The position numbers and the translations under genes are program-made. Under the pieces are notes generated by a model. The model saw nothing but the letters and a program-made list of their open reading frames with translations. It did not search any database and had not been told where the DNA came from. Shown here piece after piece: positions 6,118 through 6,505 of a stretch of DNA of 6,505 nucleotides; the stretch's first letter is position 1, and the number at the start of each line of letters is the position of its first letter. Location of the stretch: NCBI GenBank assembly GCA_943327025.2, contig CALPVO020000128.1:1-6505 (forward strand), in the 5' to 3' direction. Source of the stretch: Janthinobacterium lividum (GTDB taxonomy: Bacteria; Pseudomonadota; Gammaproteobacteria; Steroidobacterales; Steroidobacteraceae).

Positions 6118-6505
6118 CTACGGTGCTGCGGCTCGATTTACCTGACGAGGCCGCGACCCAGACCTTGGGGGCCGCGCTGGCAGCGGTTTTGCCGCGGGCT
6201 GACAAGCCGGTGTTCGTCACACTGGAGGGTGATCTGGGTGCGGGTAAGACCACGCTGGCCCGTGCTCTGCTCCGCGCCTTGGGGGTGGCGGGCGCCGTTC
6301 GCAGCCCCACCTACACCCTCGTGGAGAGTTACCAGACCACGGTCGGCGAGGTTCACCACCTAGACTGGTACCGCTTGGCCGGGGCGGAAGAAGTCGAGGC
6401 GCTGGACTTCCGGGGCCTGCGCGAGGCTGCGTTGGTGTTGGTGGAATGGCCGGAGAGGGTCCCTGCGGTGGCGTCTACTGCGGACTTGGTCATTCAACTG
6501 GTGGC
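6114..6505 (+). CDS. tsaE: tRNA t6A biosynthesis ATPase TsaE (N-terminal 130 residues, runs off the right edge)
   Basis: ATPase partner of TsaB and TsaD, needed for threonylcarbamoyl transfer to A37 of tRNAs reading ANN codons. The visible 130 residues cover most of the family's length (E. coli 153). They show the P-loop GDLGAGKTT (39-47), SPTYTLVE (64-71), HLDWYRL (82-88) and EWPER (111-115), each in the expected order. The start ATG at 6114 overlaps the nnr stop as ATGA. AGGA sits directly against the ATG, too close for a normal ribosome binding site, so translation is probably coupled to nnr. In E. coli the genes amiB, mutL and miaA follow, but whether they do so here is outside the window. 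Confidence 0.95.
   Translation, partial: MTTVLRLDLPDEAATQTLGAALAAVLPRADKPVFVTLEGDLGAGKTTLARALLRALGVAGAVRSPTYTLVESYQTTVGEVHHLDWYRLAGAEEVEALDFRGLREAALVLVEWPERVPAVASTADLVIQLV

Overview
The window looks like a chromosomal housekeeping segment from a GC-rich gammaproteobacterium outside the enteric group. The proteins PcnB, FolK, QueG, Nnr and TsaE all read like E. coli relatives. The divergent arrangement queG <- -> nnr-tsaE is the one seen in E. coli. The pcnB-folK pair with overlapping reading frames is also typical of this class. The lineage call is an inference from protein motifs and gene order. It could not be checked by phylogeny here.

Layout. Positions 1-290 (minus strand) hold the 5' end of a gene for an exported, cysteine-containing protein of unknown function, which runs off the left edge. 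Positions 291-566 have no convincing gene. They contain that gene's ribosome binding site, a strong hairpin terminator (503-537) and an inverted repeat touching the end of a tRNA gene. A tRNA-Glu gene with anticodon CUC lies at 567-642 (minus). Its promoter overlaps the start of pcnB. On the plus strand follows a compact run of pcnB (671-2155), folK (2148-2648) and a deoxynucleoside kinase gene (2661-3404). queG (3382-4491, minus) converges on the kinase gene, and the two coding ends overlap by 23 bases. A 75-base divergent spacer separates queG from nnr (4567-6117, plus). nnr overlaps tsaE (6114 to beyond the right edge) through ATGA.

How the genes fit together. Much of the content serves RNA metabolism: a tRNA, poly(A) polymerase (RNA 3'-end tailing and decay), epoxyqueuosine reductase (last step of the wobble-base queuosine modification) and TsaE (t6A modification at tRNA position 37). 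FolK makes folate precursors, the kinase salvages deoxynucleosides, and Nnr repairs damaged NAD(P)H. These are separate jobs sharing operons rather than one pathway.

I found no new multigene system. The most interesting signals are in the control regions. A perfect 13-base palindrome at 655-667 supplies an extended -10 element on both strands, one facing the tRNA gene and the other facing pcnB. For both pcnB and nnr the best -10 hexamer ends only 6-7 bases before the ATG and no Shine-Dalgarno sequence is visible, so both mRNAs may be leaderless.
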